Assembly (NCBI GenBank): GCA_002749535.1 | Contig: MZZL01000400.1 | Location: 1-64,000, forward strand | Direction of reading: 5' to 3' | From: Apophysomyces variabilis | Lineage: Eukaryota > Mucoromycota > Mucoromycetes > Mucorales > Mucoraceae | DNA: 64,000 nt | Shown here: positions 24,238 to 35,425 of the stretch, in pieces | Layout of the letters: each line of letters starts with the position of its first letter | Position numbering within the stretch: position 1 is the stretch's first letter | Program-made: the position numbers and the translations under genes | Notes under the pieces: model-generated | Seen by the model: the letters and a program-made list of their open reading frames with translations, nothing else | Databases searched by the model: none | What the model was told of the DNA's origin: nothing

Positions 24238-25560
24238 CTAATGTAATATCTTAGAAAATCCTAAGATGGTTGCCGCAAGAACCAGGATTGTACCAGGTAT
24301 AAGAATGAACCCAGCTATAGTGGAAGCTGTAATCCAGCTATTCACAAAGATTGGATCATAAACTACAAGCAAAGAGCTTGCCGGGATTCCCAATACAATC
24401 CAAGTTAGTACAATCGCTTCAACGAGAGAATTTCTCCAATAGCCCGCTCCAATGGCTAAAAGCAACGGTAGCATGGGTGCAACCAAAGTGAAAAATACTC
24501 GCCATTGTTTAGAAGGCTGCGAAAAAAGATCCGATGGTGACATTGCATGGATCAGGTTGAACGCTTCTTCCTTTTTCATACCGCATTTCCGTAGCGCCAA
24601 GTACTGTAGATGGTGTGTCACCAACCATTTTCGGTGGTCTTGGCACGTCATTCCGTCAACAACCGGGTGGGGAAGGGGATTGCATTTATTACAGATCTCG
24701 TCCTCCTCAAATTTATCGGTGGTGCACCGAATACTGTAGGCGACCTGTTGCATAGGTAATATAAACTGTGATGTGATTTGAAGTAGGGACATGATAAGGT
24801 AGACACCAATCATCAATTTGGCCCAACTGTCCCCGTTTCCACTAATGATCTGGTAAGCTGAATAACCGATTTGTATAACGGTAGTGATGTTCTTTGTGTA
24901 ATCTGGTTGACTTTGGATCCAGACTGCATCATAGTCAAATAGTTCATCGAGTACGGATTCAGGCAGGAAAGGTAATATGGATGGTCGGAGAAGCAATTGG
25001 TATTTTTGATTAGCTCCCGGGCCGCAGAGCATCATGTCTTCTGTTTTGATATTAAGGGTACGTAACACACCGTATCTCGTGTCGAGAGGCACGTCGTAAC
25101 CAAGGAAGACGTTATTGTTAAGTATGCAATTCTGAATTCTCTTCATGTGTGTTGGCGGAACTGTAGTAAGCCGTTTTCCCGTGTAGCTTTGCGTACCGAT
25201 GATCCGATCCCGATCAAGAAGTCTATGGATCGCGCTGCAAGCTTCATAGACGCCTGAAGTTGGCCAAGCGAACGCCATCCATCGTCTGATAACAGCGGGT
25301 ATCCAGAGCGATGTCTGGTCCCGCCGGACTGTCGCTGCGTGGGTACCATACGAAAGCACCACTGCTTGAAGCACAGCAAGTGCCTGTTCCGAATGTGCTT
25401 TGAGAGATATCTGAATGCTATTTCCATCGTCGCTGTCATCGTCGTCTTCTTTTACAATGACCGGAGCAGCTGCAACACACAACAGACTGAAAAGAATGAT
25501 GCTCAGAATATTGACCGTAAAGCGTTGTAACCGACTTGACGCGTAAATACTGCAAGTCAT
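24238..25560 (-). CDS. multi-pass membrane protein, unrecognised
   Basis: Intronless, 440 residues from the ATG at 25560; the frame upstream offers only a non-ATG codon. Residues about 10-33 look like a cleavable signal or first membrane helix. An acidic stretch (EDDDDSDD) and a soluble domain of about 200 residues follow. Then come two hydrophobic spans around GYSAYQIISG and LMIGVYLIMSLLQITSQFIL, a Cys-rich loop (CNKCNPLPHPVVDGMTC), and three C-terminal spans. The topology suggests an endomembrane or plasma-membrane protein with a lumenal/extracellular N-domain. No catalytic signature is visible and I do not recognise the family. Confidence 0.75.
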   Translation of the reverse strand: MTCSIYASSRLQRFTVNILSIILFSLLCVAAAPVIVKEDDDDSDDGNSIQISLKAHSEQALAVLQAVVLSYGTHAATVRRDQTSLWIPAVIRRWMAFAWPTSGVYEACSAIHRLLDRDRIIGTQSYTGKRLTTVPPTHMKRIQNCILNNNVFLGYDVPLDTRYGVLRTLNIKTEDMMLCGPGANQKYQLLLRPSILPFLPESVLDELFDYDAVWIQSQPDYTKNITTVIQIGYSAYQIISGNGDSWAKLMIGVYLIMSLLQITSQFILPMQQVAYSIRCTTDKFEEDEICNKCNPLPHPVVDGMTCQDHRKWLVTHHLQYLALRKCGMKKEEAFNLIHAMSPSDLFSQPSKQWRVFFTLVAPMLPLLLAIGAGYWRNSLVEAIVLTWIVLGIPASSLLVVYDPIFVNSWITASTIAGFILIPGTILVLAATILGFSKILH

Positions 25561-27034
25561 TTTCAACAGCACAAAACGAAAAGACAAAGGCAATCACAAT
25601 CAGATGATAGCAGCTTCAATTTTTAAGTGTATCACAGCTCGCTGGGCTAAGCGCTCTTGTCATACCTCTAAAAAGATAACGAGTACTGACTGACAATAAC
25701 GCCGATCAAATACTGTTGCATGCATCAATCCAGCTTTCTGTGTTTCAACCAGGACCGAGAAAACATAAAAAAATATAGTTGGTTCCGTTTGTACGTCCTT
25801 TCGCCAACGTACTTTTGTTTGGCTACGTACAACATGGAATTTGCGAGTGCTTATGAGCAGCTCACATTGTACAAGTCCTAATCCTGGTTGGTTGCCTATG
25901 CTCGGATTGCCTACCGATGCCCCGGCTTACGCTTGTATCCCACTTTTCTTCTTATCACTTGACAGAGAATTAGACCAGAATTGGGATGTGCAACCTTTGT
26001 CGAGGAGTGCAGCGTAAAACGGAAGAAACATGATATAAAGGTGATAGAATAAAGGCAGAGAAAAATCGTTTGGTTAGGCGTCAGAAGAACAGGGAAATGT
26101 TATCATTGGATAATAAGTTACATTAATAACATAAACAGGTAGACTTCCGTGAGTCTATCTACATCAGCAAAAATGTATTAAATGCTACAAACCTGCCGAA
26201 GCATGACCTAAGTCCCACAAGAGACGGTGGGCATTATTTGGTTTTGAAGGTCACAGCGGTACACTTTTTCTTGGTGATACACCAACTTCTACCAGACAAT
26301 TTTTGCATTTATCAGTCAAGCTTTTGAGCATTGAAGTGCCAAGGAACAGTATGACTACACGGCATCCTCATTCACAGATCATATTATACTTCACGCTACC
26401 TTCACGCTTCGATTACCATGATATAATCGCAGGGTGCTGGAACTATTAACTGCTTAAAGTGGTAAATGCGGTTTCAGAAATCGAGAAGCAGTAAATCACT
26501 TGCTTTGTGATAAATAACTATCACTAAAGTAAAACAATAGAAAACAGCTTTGAAACAAGAAATGGTGGCTTGCAGATTGGTAGTTCCGCATGTTTAATAG
26601 CTACATGATGATTGTCAGAGTTGAAACGAGTGGAGAAGCAACCTATATAGCAGCTACCATTTGTCCTTGATCGCAAAAGTTTTCTGACGAAGCACGGCTT
26701 CTGTTTTTTGTTATCCCGGGGCTTCAAAATCGCCGGTGTGGCTTTAAATATGATGGTGTCAGGTCGTCTTTAAGAGTGTATCACATAATAGGGCTTGCTT
26801 AGTACTGGGTCCTTAGCTATCTGGGGTTGCATTTGGCACAGAGTTCCGATCTCCGACAAAAAAATCACTTCAGTCAAATGAGCAGATGTCTTGCCCCTTT
26901 AAGGATCTGATCGACCACTAAGCTTTATCTCATTCCACGATTAACAAGTTTATTTCGCATCCTTACAGCGATAGTGCAGTTCCATCAGACTTTATACATG
27001 TTATGATCCTCTATGGCAACACAGTGTTGTTTTA
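25561..27034. other. intergenic, nothing recognised
   Basis: Holds the promoter side of the minus-strand membrane-protein gene and the 3' flank of GPI14. No motif-bearing exon, tRNA or repeat found; a 67-codon minus-strand frame at 26524-26727 has no support. Confidence 0.45.
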
Positions 27035-28663
27035 TTATTGACTACTACCCTCATCTACCTTCCTAGGACCAGGATCCCCCATCCCCCATACCCATCGAAT
27101 TCGACCGCTTGCCCCATATATATGTTCAAATCGATGATTAAGAACCATCTCTACCACAATCCAGCAATTTACGGTGAAAAAGAGCATGCTTGCCAACCAT
27201 ATGCTAGAGAACGTATTTTGTCCGAGAAATTCGAGCTGATAAGCAAAATAAAGCCATATTCCCTACATTATATAGAATGATCGTTTAGACACCCAGCTAC
27301 CATCTCGCGTCTTTAATCAAACTAACCTGACTTGCAACCCAAGCTAAAATAAGACTGAGCCCTTTCCACCGAAAACTAATATTTGTGGAAGGTAAAACGA
27401 CAGGAATCAAGCAGATGTACCACATAAAATACTAAATTCATAGGGTAAATCATTGCGATCAAAGATTGAGCCCACTTACCTGGGATGTGCAAACTTTGTT
27501 AAATGTCACGAATAGAAAGGTTTGAATAAAGCATGCAAAGAATATATCTTTTGCAAATGCGATGCCGGCTGCTGTTACCAGCGCCAGTTGTGGAAGGAAA
27601 GCGAGTAATCCCATCAGCTTGCTCGTAAGAGGTTTATCGATCGTCAAATACATTTGGTAGAACCACACCGAAAAATTATGCCGATGATCTTTTCGGGTAA
27701 CATGATATAGATAGGTGTGTTCTAAAAACTCGTCGCCATACCTTTGATATACGGGAACAGGATAAATATTTGGCGTTAAAGCCCTTCAACGACTGACCTT
27801 TGATACATGGACCATGTAAGAGCAAAAAACACGCTGGCGCTAACAATAGCAAACATAATCCTTAAAGGGGATAAAAATAGGACGAAATCACGAATTGTGA
27901 TCCGCATATGGATTCGAGCTATTTCTTTCCATGACGTCTTTCGTAGGTCAGATCCTCTGCTGACATTTCTATTTGCCGTCTCACTACGTTGATCGACATC
28001 CACATATCTTGACCGACATTCATTCAGGTAAAGTCGTAGAAAAGAGGCACGTGCCTGCTGATAGGACCACATAATCTGTGGCCAGATGACAGGTTCGCCA
28101 TATCGTTCATCCAATAAAAATAAAAGGGGCACTGCATAAATAATAGGATAAATCTTGAAGTGTACCGCCAAGCCAAATGCGGCACATCCAGAGTAAAAGC
28201 GTCGCGTCATTAAGAGATAAAGTGAACCAAGAACCATGACACCCAGAAGAGACTCAGCGTTGCCACGGGTTGAAATGTTGGCTACCATGGGATTTAAAAG
28301 CCACATCGCATCGAGCCATAAAGCTTTCTGCGAAGGCATGCCGCGTAAGACCAGGATACGATGTATTAGATAGCCAACTACGAGATCAGCCGCTGCAAAG
28401 AGGCATTTTCCGAACGATCGAAAAAGCCAGATATTGGGCGTCAGTAGAATGGCGAGTAAGGGTGTATAACGGTATGTAGCTCGTTCATAGGGTGAGTTAC
28501 CCTGGGTGACATAACGTGCAGCATCCGTAAATACTACATAGTCAATGTCTGTATATTTCACTACGAAATTGGCATCTTGCCATTCGCCATAGAGAAGTAA
28601 GGCAAGCCTAAATATCAGTGCAATGACGCATAGCAAACGGAAATTGGCCCAGTTTCTGCTCAT
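27035..28663 (-). CDS. GPI14: GPI mannosyltransferase 1 (PIG-M / GPI14)
   Basis: Four exons: 28663-27798, 27741-27480, 27431-27327 and 27262-27035. Introns are 56, 48 and 64 nt, phases are consistent, and the product has 486 residues. Family signatures are a lumenal D-x-D early on (YTDIDYVVFTD, Asp39 and Asp41), the STRGNAESLLG segment, and YGDEFLEHTYLYHVTRKDHR followed by HNFS near residues 290-313. That last block is assembled across the first intron. PIG-M adds the first mannose (alpha-1,4) of the GPI anchor from dolichol-phosphate-mannose in the ER. The protein is longer than I would expect, mainly through a hydrophilic insert (about residues 200-255) and a C-terminal extension. Divergent from the GT32-like gene. 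Confidence 0.94.
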
Positions 28664-29267
28664 GCTGCTGGCTGAGCTAAAGGCATTACTGTTAAATGAA
28701 TATATTATTGCTGGCTCTTTATGCTACGCTAGCGACATATAAGATGAACGTCACTTTACCTTTCCTTCTGTGGTTTGAAGCTTGGCACGCACGTAAATCG
28801 GCAGTTTGCGGGAACGCTTTACGTGACGCGTATTTCCGCTTTCAAGCGAAGGCACCGTCCAGATTTGGACTCGGTCACATCAAATGGGTGCATGAAAAAG
28901 GTATGCCATGCATGTCTACTAAAATTGAATTACACTAACCTATTAACTGCTAAGCTTTGATAGCGCATGCTAATCAGACGCACTCAGTTTGAGACGTGTT
29001 TATATGGTTTGCTGTGAACTTCTTCTCCTACTGTCCAATGATTTTATTTTGATTACCAGACCATGCTAAAGCACCCGAATTATCTGCTGCTAAATTTTTT
29101 ACTTGGAAAAAAAGTGCTTCCTAATGCAATCGTGATTGATCGATACTCTGACCGCCAGGTTTACGTTGGATATTTCGAAGATTTCCACAAACCTCCGCTT
29201 GTTTTCGAAGTCCGTTTTGCATCAGAACCTTCCTAACGATCAGCTTTCTAGAGAGACTCCTCATGCC
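28664..29267. promoter_or_regulatory. divergent intergenic region GPI14 / GT32-like gene
   Basis: About 600 bp between the two divergent start codons. It must contain both promoters. No clear TATA box was assigned. The plus-strand frame of the GT32-like gene stays open back to a TGA at 29133-29135 without an earlier ATG, so an upstream non-coding leader is likely; a small 5' coding exon cannot be excluded. Confidence 0.45.
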
Positions 29268-30437
29268 ATGGCCATGATCTCGACAATCCGGAAGTGGAAA
29301 AAGCTGTGCTTACCCAAATTACCTGTATTAGGCTCGAAACATGTCATAGCAAAATGCCTCATTTCTGCAGGCATTATCGGCCTTATTGGCTTTTTCGCCA
29401 TTTGCAAGATCGACTTCAATGCTCATACCACGCTGCGATTATGGATTTCTCCTGTTGATAACCAACCACCGAATCCTCTTTCATCTTGCTTTAACGAAGC
29501 CGCCAATTACCTACTCATTCCACGTACAGAGATAGTTCCTTCCGTTCCTGTCACCGAAAGCTATGTGTGTTACGATTTTGCGTTCAGTCTTCGGCCCAAT
29601 CCGTCCAAAACGAACGCTAGTGCTAAATATCACACGTTTTGGTCTATGAAAGATAATGAACCATTCTCCCAGAATGACTTGGATATACTTCGCTCATTCT
29701 ATGTAACACAAAACAGAACAAACGCAGAGCTTACAGTATGGATTCTCCGCGAAGATGAACAGGGACTGGTATCATCTCCCGCATGGCAAACGGTGATTAA
29801 GCACTCCACCAAAGGTCATATAGAATACAAAGTAGTAGATTTTAAACAGCTGGTTTCTGATACCCCGTTCGCATCTTTCTTCGACCCCTGGCAACGAAAC
29901 GCTTATGCTGGCTTAGACGACCTCTTACGACTGTTGGTTCTCTACCAACACGGCGGTGTATGGTTCGACTTGAATACACTTTTCGTAAGAGACCTGAGTC
30001 CGTTATTGTTTCATCAAGATTGGATCACCCAAGGCGATTGCCATACTTCGATAGGTGGAAATCCTTTTGATACCGTTTTGCTACAATTCCGAAGACGTTC
30101 GCCCTATTTATGTGAGATGTTACACGAAGCCGCCAAGCAAATCAAAGATCAAACAGATGCGTCCAAATATTCCTTCGGCTCCGAATTGTATTATCGAACT
30201 TACCGCAAGCTTATCAAGCATCATGTTCAAGTGTGGTCCTTGATACCGTGGTGTTTTGCTAATCCGTCTGAATGCTACAGCGAAAATTCCTTACCGCGAG
30301 CAACATCTAACAAAGAATACGAGAGCAATCGCCTTCAACAAGTGTTTGCGTATCGCCTGCACGGTCAATGGCGAACGAATCGTGGTAGCATTGTCAATGA
30401 CCTTGTCAACTCCCATAGAAAACAAATAGATTGGTAA
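29268..30437 (+). CDS. GT32-like type II Golgi glycosyltransferase
   Basis: Intronless, 389 residues from the ATG at 29268 (a second ATG lies two codons on). A short basic cytosolic tail is followed by a single membrane anchor (about residues 26-46, ISAGIIGLIGFFAICKID at its core), then a lumenal domain. The sugar-nucleotide region has DDLLRLLVLYQHGGVWFDLN. This matches the DXD-containing block of GT32 (OCH1/HOC1 and alpha-1,4-GlcNAc transferase relatives), but the second Asp is Asn here (Asp234-x-Asn236). Family members add mannose or other sugars to glycans or glycolipids in the Golgi; donor and acceptor are unknown for this one. Confidence 0.75.
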   Translation: MAMISTIRKWKKLCLPKLPVLGSKHVIAKCLISAGIIGLIGFFAICKIDFNAHTTLRLWISPVDNQPPNPLSSCFNEAANYLLIPRTEIVPSVPVTESYVCYDFAFSLRPNPSKTNASAKYHTFWSMKDNEPFSQNDLDILRSFYVTQNRTNAELTVWILREDEQGLVSSPAWQTVIKHSTKGHIEYKVVDFKQLVSDTPFASFFDPWQRNAYAGLDDLLRLLVLYQHGGVWFDLNTLFVRDLSPLLFHQDWITQGDCHTSIGGNPFDTVLLQFRRRSPYLCEMLHEAAKQIKDQTDASKYSFGSELYYRTYRKLIKHHVQVWSLIPWCFANPSECYSENSLPRATSNKEYESNRLQQVFAYRLHGQWRTNRGSIVNDLVNSHRKQIDW

Positions 30438-31059
30438 ATTACCTGACAAATAAGATTGGATCTGTGAGGTGTAAACTCGATCCATCCTTCGGCAGTCTGC
30501 ATATACACTTAGCTGTATTACCTCTTGAATAGAAAGTAGCTTATATATATGTGCATGCATATTTATATAATTCTCTAAGTATATCGCTTCAATTTATAGG
30601 TAAAGAATAGTTTGCACGCGTTTAATCATTATCAGAGAAAGACATACAAAAGTAGACCTTTACTTTGCAATTGCTAAGTGTATTCCACTTACAAGTACAA
30701 ACAAGGCATGCTAATTGATTAGTTTGAACTAGGTCTCCTTGGTTGTGCGTGATATACAGGTAACTAGAGGTTGGTAGATGAGGAAGAAAATTTGCGAATA
30801 CGCACAGATTACTATATTAGATCTTCTTTTTCTTTACAAGATACAAGTAAATTAGAATATTTATTGTGTTTTTGTGTGGACACAGCTGAAACGAGTATGT
30901 TTTGCCTTTTTTGCTTGCTTTGAATAGTTGATGGTTTTCTCTTTCCGTCCACCTGCCGGATCGGTACAATGCCGCCGATGTGGCTTGCATCTTGCCTCAA
31001 ATTCAGCCGCGTATTTTATAATCCGCATTTTCGAGAATCGCATCGATCCAATCCTCCAC
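30438..31059. other. intergenic, nothing recognised
   Basis: AT-rich 3' flank of the GT32-like gene and promoter side of the FYV7-like gene. No gene or repeat found. Confidence 0.45.
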
Positions 31060-31824
31060 ATGCCACCAAAATCATCTCAAAGATCGCATAAAAAGCCATT
31101 GAATCCCCTGCAAAGGAAATGTATGTGAACGACAAAGTGTTGCTGTAGTTGATTCTTACTTGCATTAACAGTGCAAAAGAAAAAGCATGAACTTATCCAC
31201 AAAGCTACGGTAAAGGGACAATACTACAAGACACTTGCAAAAGAAGATCAAGATCTGAATACTCCTGACTATGTCAAAGAAGTATGTTGATTGGTTGGGA
31301 AAGCAGACTTACTGATCGCGCGTCAAGATTTTTGGAGAACGCACGATTGATGAAGACGGCAATGTTGTGAAATATAAAGATAGCACCAAAGGCGACAGGG
31401 AAGAAACCAAACCGGAAGATGACCGCATATATGATCTAGATAATCCATCCTCAGACGAAGAAAGCAAGGCAGAAGAAACATTATCCAAACGTAAACGGAC
31501 CAAGCAGAAAGATGAAGTACAAAAACGGTAAGTACCTGTAACAATGTAGAGAAACACAGAATAATTCATAGAAGCGATAGACATAAGCCGAATCCATTCA
31601 AGGCTCAATTGGATACACATAGAAAGGCGAAAGAAGAGTTGGAAAAGGAACGGGAGGAGAAGAGGAAAATGATTGAAGAAAAAATGAAAGCAAAGGAAGA
31701 ATATATGCGACATCGCCGACGTGAACGTAGCAAGATGTTAGCTAAAAACAGAAAGGGGCAACCCAATATGGCCACACAGATGGATGTACTTTTGGAAAAA
31801 ATTAAGAAACAAGCTGAGAACTAG
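31060..31824 (+). CDS. FYV7: rRNA-processing protein FYV7/CCDC59-like
   Basis: Four exons: 31060-31120, 31172-31281, 31328-31527 and 31572-31824 (introns 51, 46 and 44 nt), 207 residues. The N-terminus is basic (KSSQRSHKKPLNPLQRK). An acidic middle leads to the family core HKPNPFKAQLDTHRKAKEEL. A long charged coiled coil (KEREEKRKMIEEKMKAKEEY) and the closing KNRKGQPNMATQMDVLLEKI block follow, as in the rRNA_processing (Fyv7) family. Yeast Fyv7 acts in early 18S rRNA maturation in the nucleolus; human CCDC59/TAP26 is the counterpart. Its stop codon lies 5 nt from that of the convergent phosphatase gene. Confidence 0.85.
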
Positions 31825-31829
31825 AGACA

Positions 31830-32601
31830 TTATAGATGGGATGTATTGTTCACTTCATACACGTGTATGATCCATCCATTTCCTTGCATTTCCAGTTGTA
31901 GAGTGGTGACAGCAGAATTTGCACATACGATATCAAGCCAGTCCTTTCCACAAAGGGTGCACAAGGCGTGGACAAATTCGGTTATAAATACACCGTGAGA
32001 GACAATGAGAACGGAAGCGTCAAAAGTGCTCGTCTGATATTGGATCAATTCCTGAATGATGCTGATAGCTCGATGAAACACTTGGTTTAATGATTCCCCA
32101 TTGCCTGGGTATGGCTGGTCCCGTATAGGGATGGTTGGATCAGGTTGCCATTTACATGCTGACCGTGGCTGATCTTCGAAGTAACCCATATGTTGTTCTA
32201 GCAGACGATTATCCTGCAAAAAGGCAGGCTTTGCATCTGGTAAAGCATGGTAGATGGCCATCGCCGTAGTTGCTGCTCTCTTCAAAGGGCTGGATAACAT
32301 AAGCGAGAACTAAAAGTGCAAACAATCTAAGCTGACAGTTCTTTGCCTACGTTTTCAGCCTACTTTACGAGTGCTAAGCTTTTGAGCCACTAGTTGGGCT
32401 TGTATGTATCCCTGAGGAGATAATCTAGGGAACGAGATTCAGGAATCTTAAACTAATCTGTCCTACTCACGGCGCATCGGTCACTCCTTGGGCGCGATGA
32501 GAGACATTGCCAGTGCTTTCAGCACTATGGTTACGGATTCATTAAGCAAACCCGCCGTGAGTCATGAGTGTACTATACTGTCTAACGAGTGTGATCCACA
32601 T
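31830..32601 (-). CDS. histidine phosphatase (phosphoglycerate mutase-like)
   Basis: Four exons: 32601-32579, 32524-32471, 32424-32364 and 32309-31830, with phases consistent, 205 residues. The catalytic RHAEST box (Arg7-His8) is made by joining the 23-nt first exon to the second. The fold's usual features follow: DAPLSPQGYIQAQ, LSSPLKRAATTA (phosphate-pocket Arg) and VLIVSHGVF with the second catalytic His. Length and motif order fit the broad-specificity PhoE/fructose-2,6-bisphosphatase branch rather than glycolytic mutase, but the substrate is not determinable. Confidence 0.9.
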
Positions 32602-33689
32602 TAAGTTATGTTGGGCAGAAGAAGCAGCTCGGTTCGATTAACTTGGCTTTTCTGTTTATGTCGCACGAGAATGCTGCGGTTTGACTAAGCTGGAGAGATC
32701 ATGCGCACTTTATCTCAAGCAGGGAAATGGACCTCAGTTCTCCATATCCATCTATCAAAGTATGAAGACGGTATCTGTATCGTCTTGTCAAGCTTGTCAC
32801 CATAACGAAGCATAATCTTTAAACAGTTTCTAACAGTGGCATAGGAAGTGGAAGTGTCTCTCTACTATAGGCCATTGGCAACATTTTGCAACGGTCGTAT
32901 TCACCGAAAATATCCATGTTTGATTGATACAAAACAAAGTGCCAAAATTGCTTACTTTTGCTGACTGCGCTAGTGAGCGTGCGGTCTAAGGAAGTTTTAT
33001 CAAATTATGATTCTGTGTACTTAATAAGGAATGCAGGAAATGTGGGCATACACTCTTTTACTATTAACTTTGAGACTTATTTTGGCTGCAGTTGCAGCTT
33101 GATCGAGGTTTAGGTTCGGATACGGCTTTTCTCGGTTGAACGAAAGATAAACCCTAACGATCAGACGGTTTTTCTGACCTGGAAGATCATCATGCAGATA
33201 TTACAACTCCGCTCCTAGAATTTGGTTGGGCTAACAGGCGGTAGCAGCAAGAGACTTGCAGCTTTTTGCAATGTAACTTGCACCACTTATAAAATACTTT
33301 TGCGTTGACATAGTGCCATAGTATAGTGCTCGATGTGCAAAAAAAAAAATGAGCCACGCTTTTACCGCACGTGATCCAGAGCTTACTAAGACCCAAGATA
33401 AGGATAACAATGAGCTAGCATGCCTTTGCTACTTTTACGACAATGTTCCTGCAAAAATAAATGGAATAGAATGAGAAGATTCGATGGAATTCATCCATAT
33501 TACTGTATTCTTGCAATCTTCACTGGCTGAGGAAGAGTTTTTGGTCAGTTTAGAAGGATACACGAGCTGGTGGGTGATGGCCTACTATGGTAATATGGAT
33601 AACGAGTGTAAAAGACATAAACTTTTGATCATTGTTTGACTGACCAAAATTGTGGCCAATTCATGCGTGTAACACTGGTCAATTCAGAC
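32602..33689. other. intergenic, nothing recognised
   Basis: Upstream of the phosphatase gene. No exon, RNA gene or shared repeat found; an A-run at 33339-33348 is the only simple feature. Confidence 0.45.
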
Positions 33690-34745
33690 ATATAAGTATT
33701 CCATCGATAGGTGGCGCCATGGTTGGAACCGTGGCTCTGCTTCTTCATATTGTGTTTCCAGTTCCTCTTAGATTGTTTTTTGGGCAGCTTGGTTCATCAC
33801 ATCAATCGACAACAATTTCCCTATTTCCACAATTGCCCCAACATTAACACATCATACAATGACGCGTCTTCTCCTTCGATAAAACGATGTGATGTCCCTT
33901 CTCATCATTTCTTTAAGCTCTATCTATTGCTGCATTTTGCTGTAAGTGATCTATTCATACATTCACCAGTCGAATGTGTGAGAAGAGTATCTCACAAGTC
34001 AAAGCGCATAAAACATAATAAGACTTAACTAACCACATGATCCCAGTGTAGTAAATGAATCTTCGAAGTATGGAATCAGAAGAATACGGAATGACATGCC
34101 GGACTCTTAAGGTGATTTTTCTATTACTACAAAAATTATCATCTAACATTATCTCTTTCAAAAAATGCACACAACCTTGAATGAAAACTATGCATAAGAC
34201 AAGTTTCGAGAGAAGCATTCGATTAAACAAGGTACGACAAATGGGATGTTGTTACTATCGTGCAGCCATTTAACCTCATGACACAATAGATCTTTAAAAC
34301 AACATAATTGAGACATCTCTCATTGCATACTCTCTTCTCGTCAATTGGTACAAGTATCCTTCTCAGAAAGCAAGGCCAACATATGCTTCCGGACATCCAA
34401 GACAAGCTGAAAGTCATCGAAAGATTTCGGACACAGTCGAAATCCAACAAACAGTAAGACAACAAACTAGACAAAATGCTATCATCATTCCTAACTTTGC
34501 TACTTCTACAGTCTAACGGCGGTGGCAAGCAAAACATTACCAGGCGGGTGGGGTGGGTGGACTTTAAACAATCCTGGATTTCCCTGGGTTTCGCTGGGTA
34601 TTCTCCTCCTCTCCGAAGCCCAGACTAGCGCTACGATACCATCGGGGTAAATAAAAAAGCAGCATCATTCTATTTGCTCCATGAATTATATTTCATAAAT
34701 CTGATGTCTATTGGAGAATAATGTTGATGTAAGTAAAATATACCT
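33690..34745 (+). repeat. unnamed dispersed repeat, copy 2
   Basis: Diverged copy of 17690-18820, same orientation, alignable from CGACAACAATTTCCCTAT (about 33805) through CCCCAACATTAACACATCATACAATGACGCGTC, the GAGAAGCATTCGATTAAACAAGGTACGACAA block, TCTAACGGCGG and the final TTGATGTAAGTAAAATAT (about 34727). Reading frames are broken. The conserved intron-like donor at the 3' end is shared by all three copies. Confidence 0.65.
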
Positions 34746-35425
34746 GCCGCATGACTCATTTCATATAAAATTCAATAACTATGAAAATTTAACCATAAAA
34801 GAAGTGTTATGGCGTGGTCTACAAAGATGAGAGTTTAACAATGCTGGGCCGCCCTCAAATACCATTGCACTGAAAATTGGTTGCAGGCTTATCTCGAAAT
34901 TGGCAAACGGAACTCAAGTGGAGCTCAGTAGTTTGGGAGCCGCTCGTGAAATGATAACTGACAAAATCAACAATGACAAATTGAAACTACGGATTGATAA
35001 AAGATCGTACTTAACGAATTCATTCATTATGATGTGCCCTTTCCTCAACACCAAGCATATAAAAATCTACAACGTTCAGATTCGTAGTAAAAGATTAATA
35101 TCACAGGCGTTTATAACGTTATTGGTATCTTATTAATTGCTTGCTATTATTATAATGACGAACAAGACGGATTGTGATGCCTAATAGATGGCACAAATAT
35201 AACACATCAAAAGATATTCACCCCGAAGGAGTCGCAAACACACTCATTCGCACGCGCTTATAGAGTTATCACCCTATCTTGCTATACAGTACCCACCCAA
35301 ATATGCCCTCCATATCGAATTTGGTCAATTTTTCAGAGCGGAACGAAAACACCGAAAGCATGGAACAGCCAACCGTGGTTTCCAATATACACATACAAGG
35401 CTATACATATCATACTCCTTTCTGT
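34746..35425. other. intergenic with possible decayed coding sequence
   Basis: A 78-codon plus-strand frame at 34900-35136 has protein-like composition but no recognised motif and no start context. It could be part of the same dead element as the repeat just upstream. Otherwise nothing seen. Confidence 0.35.
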
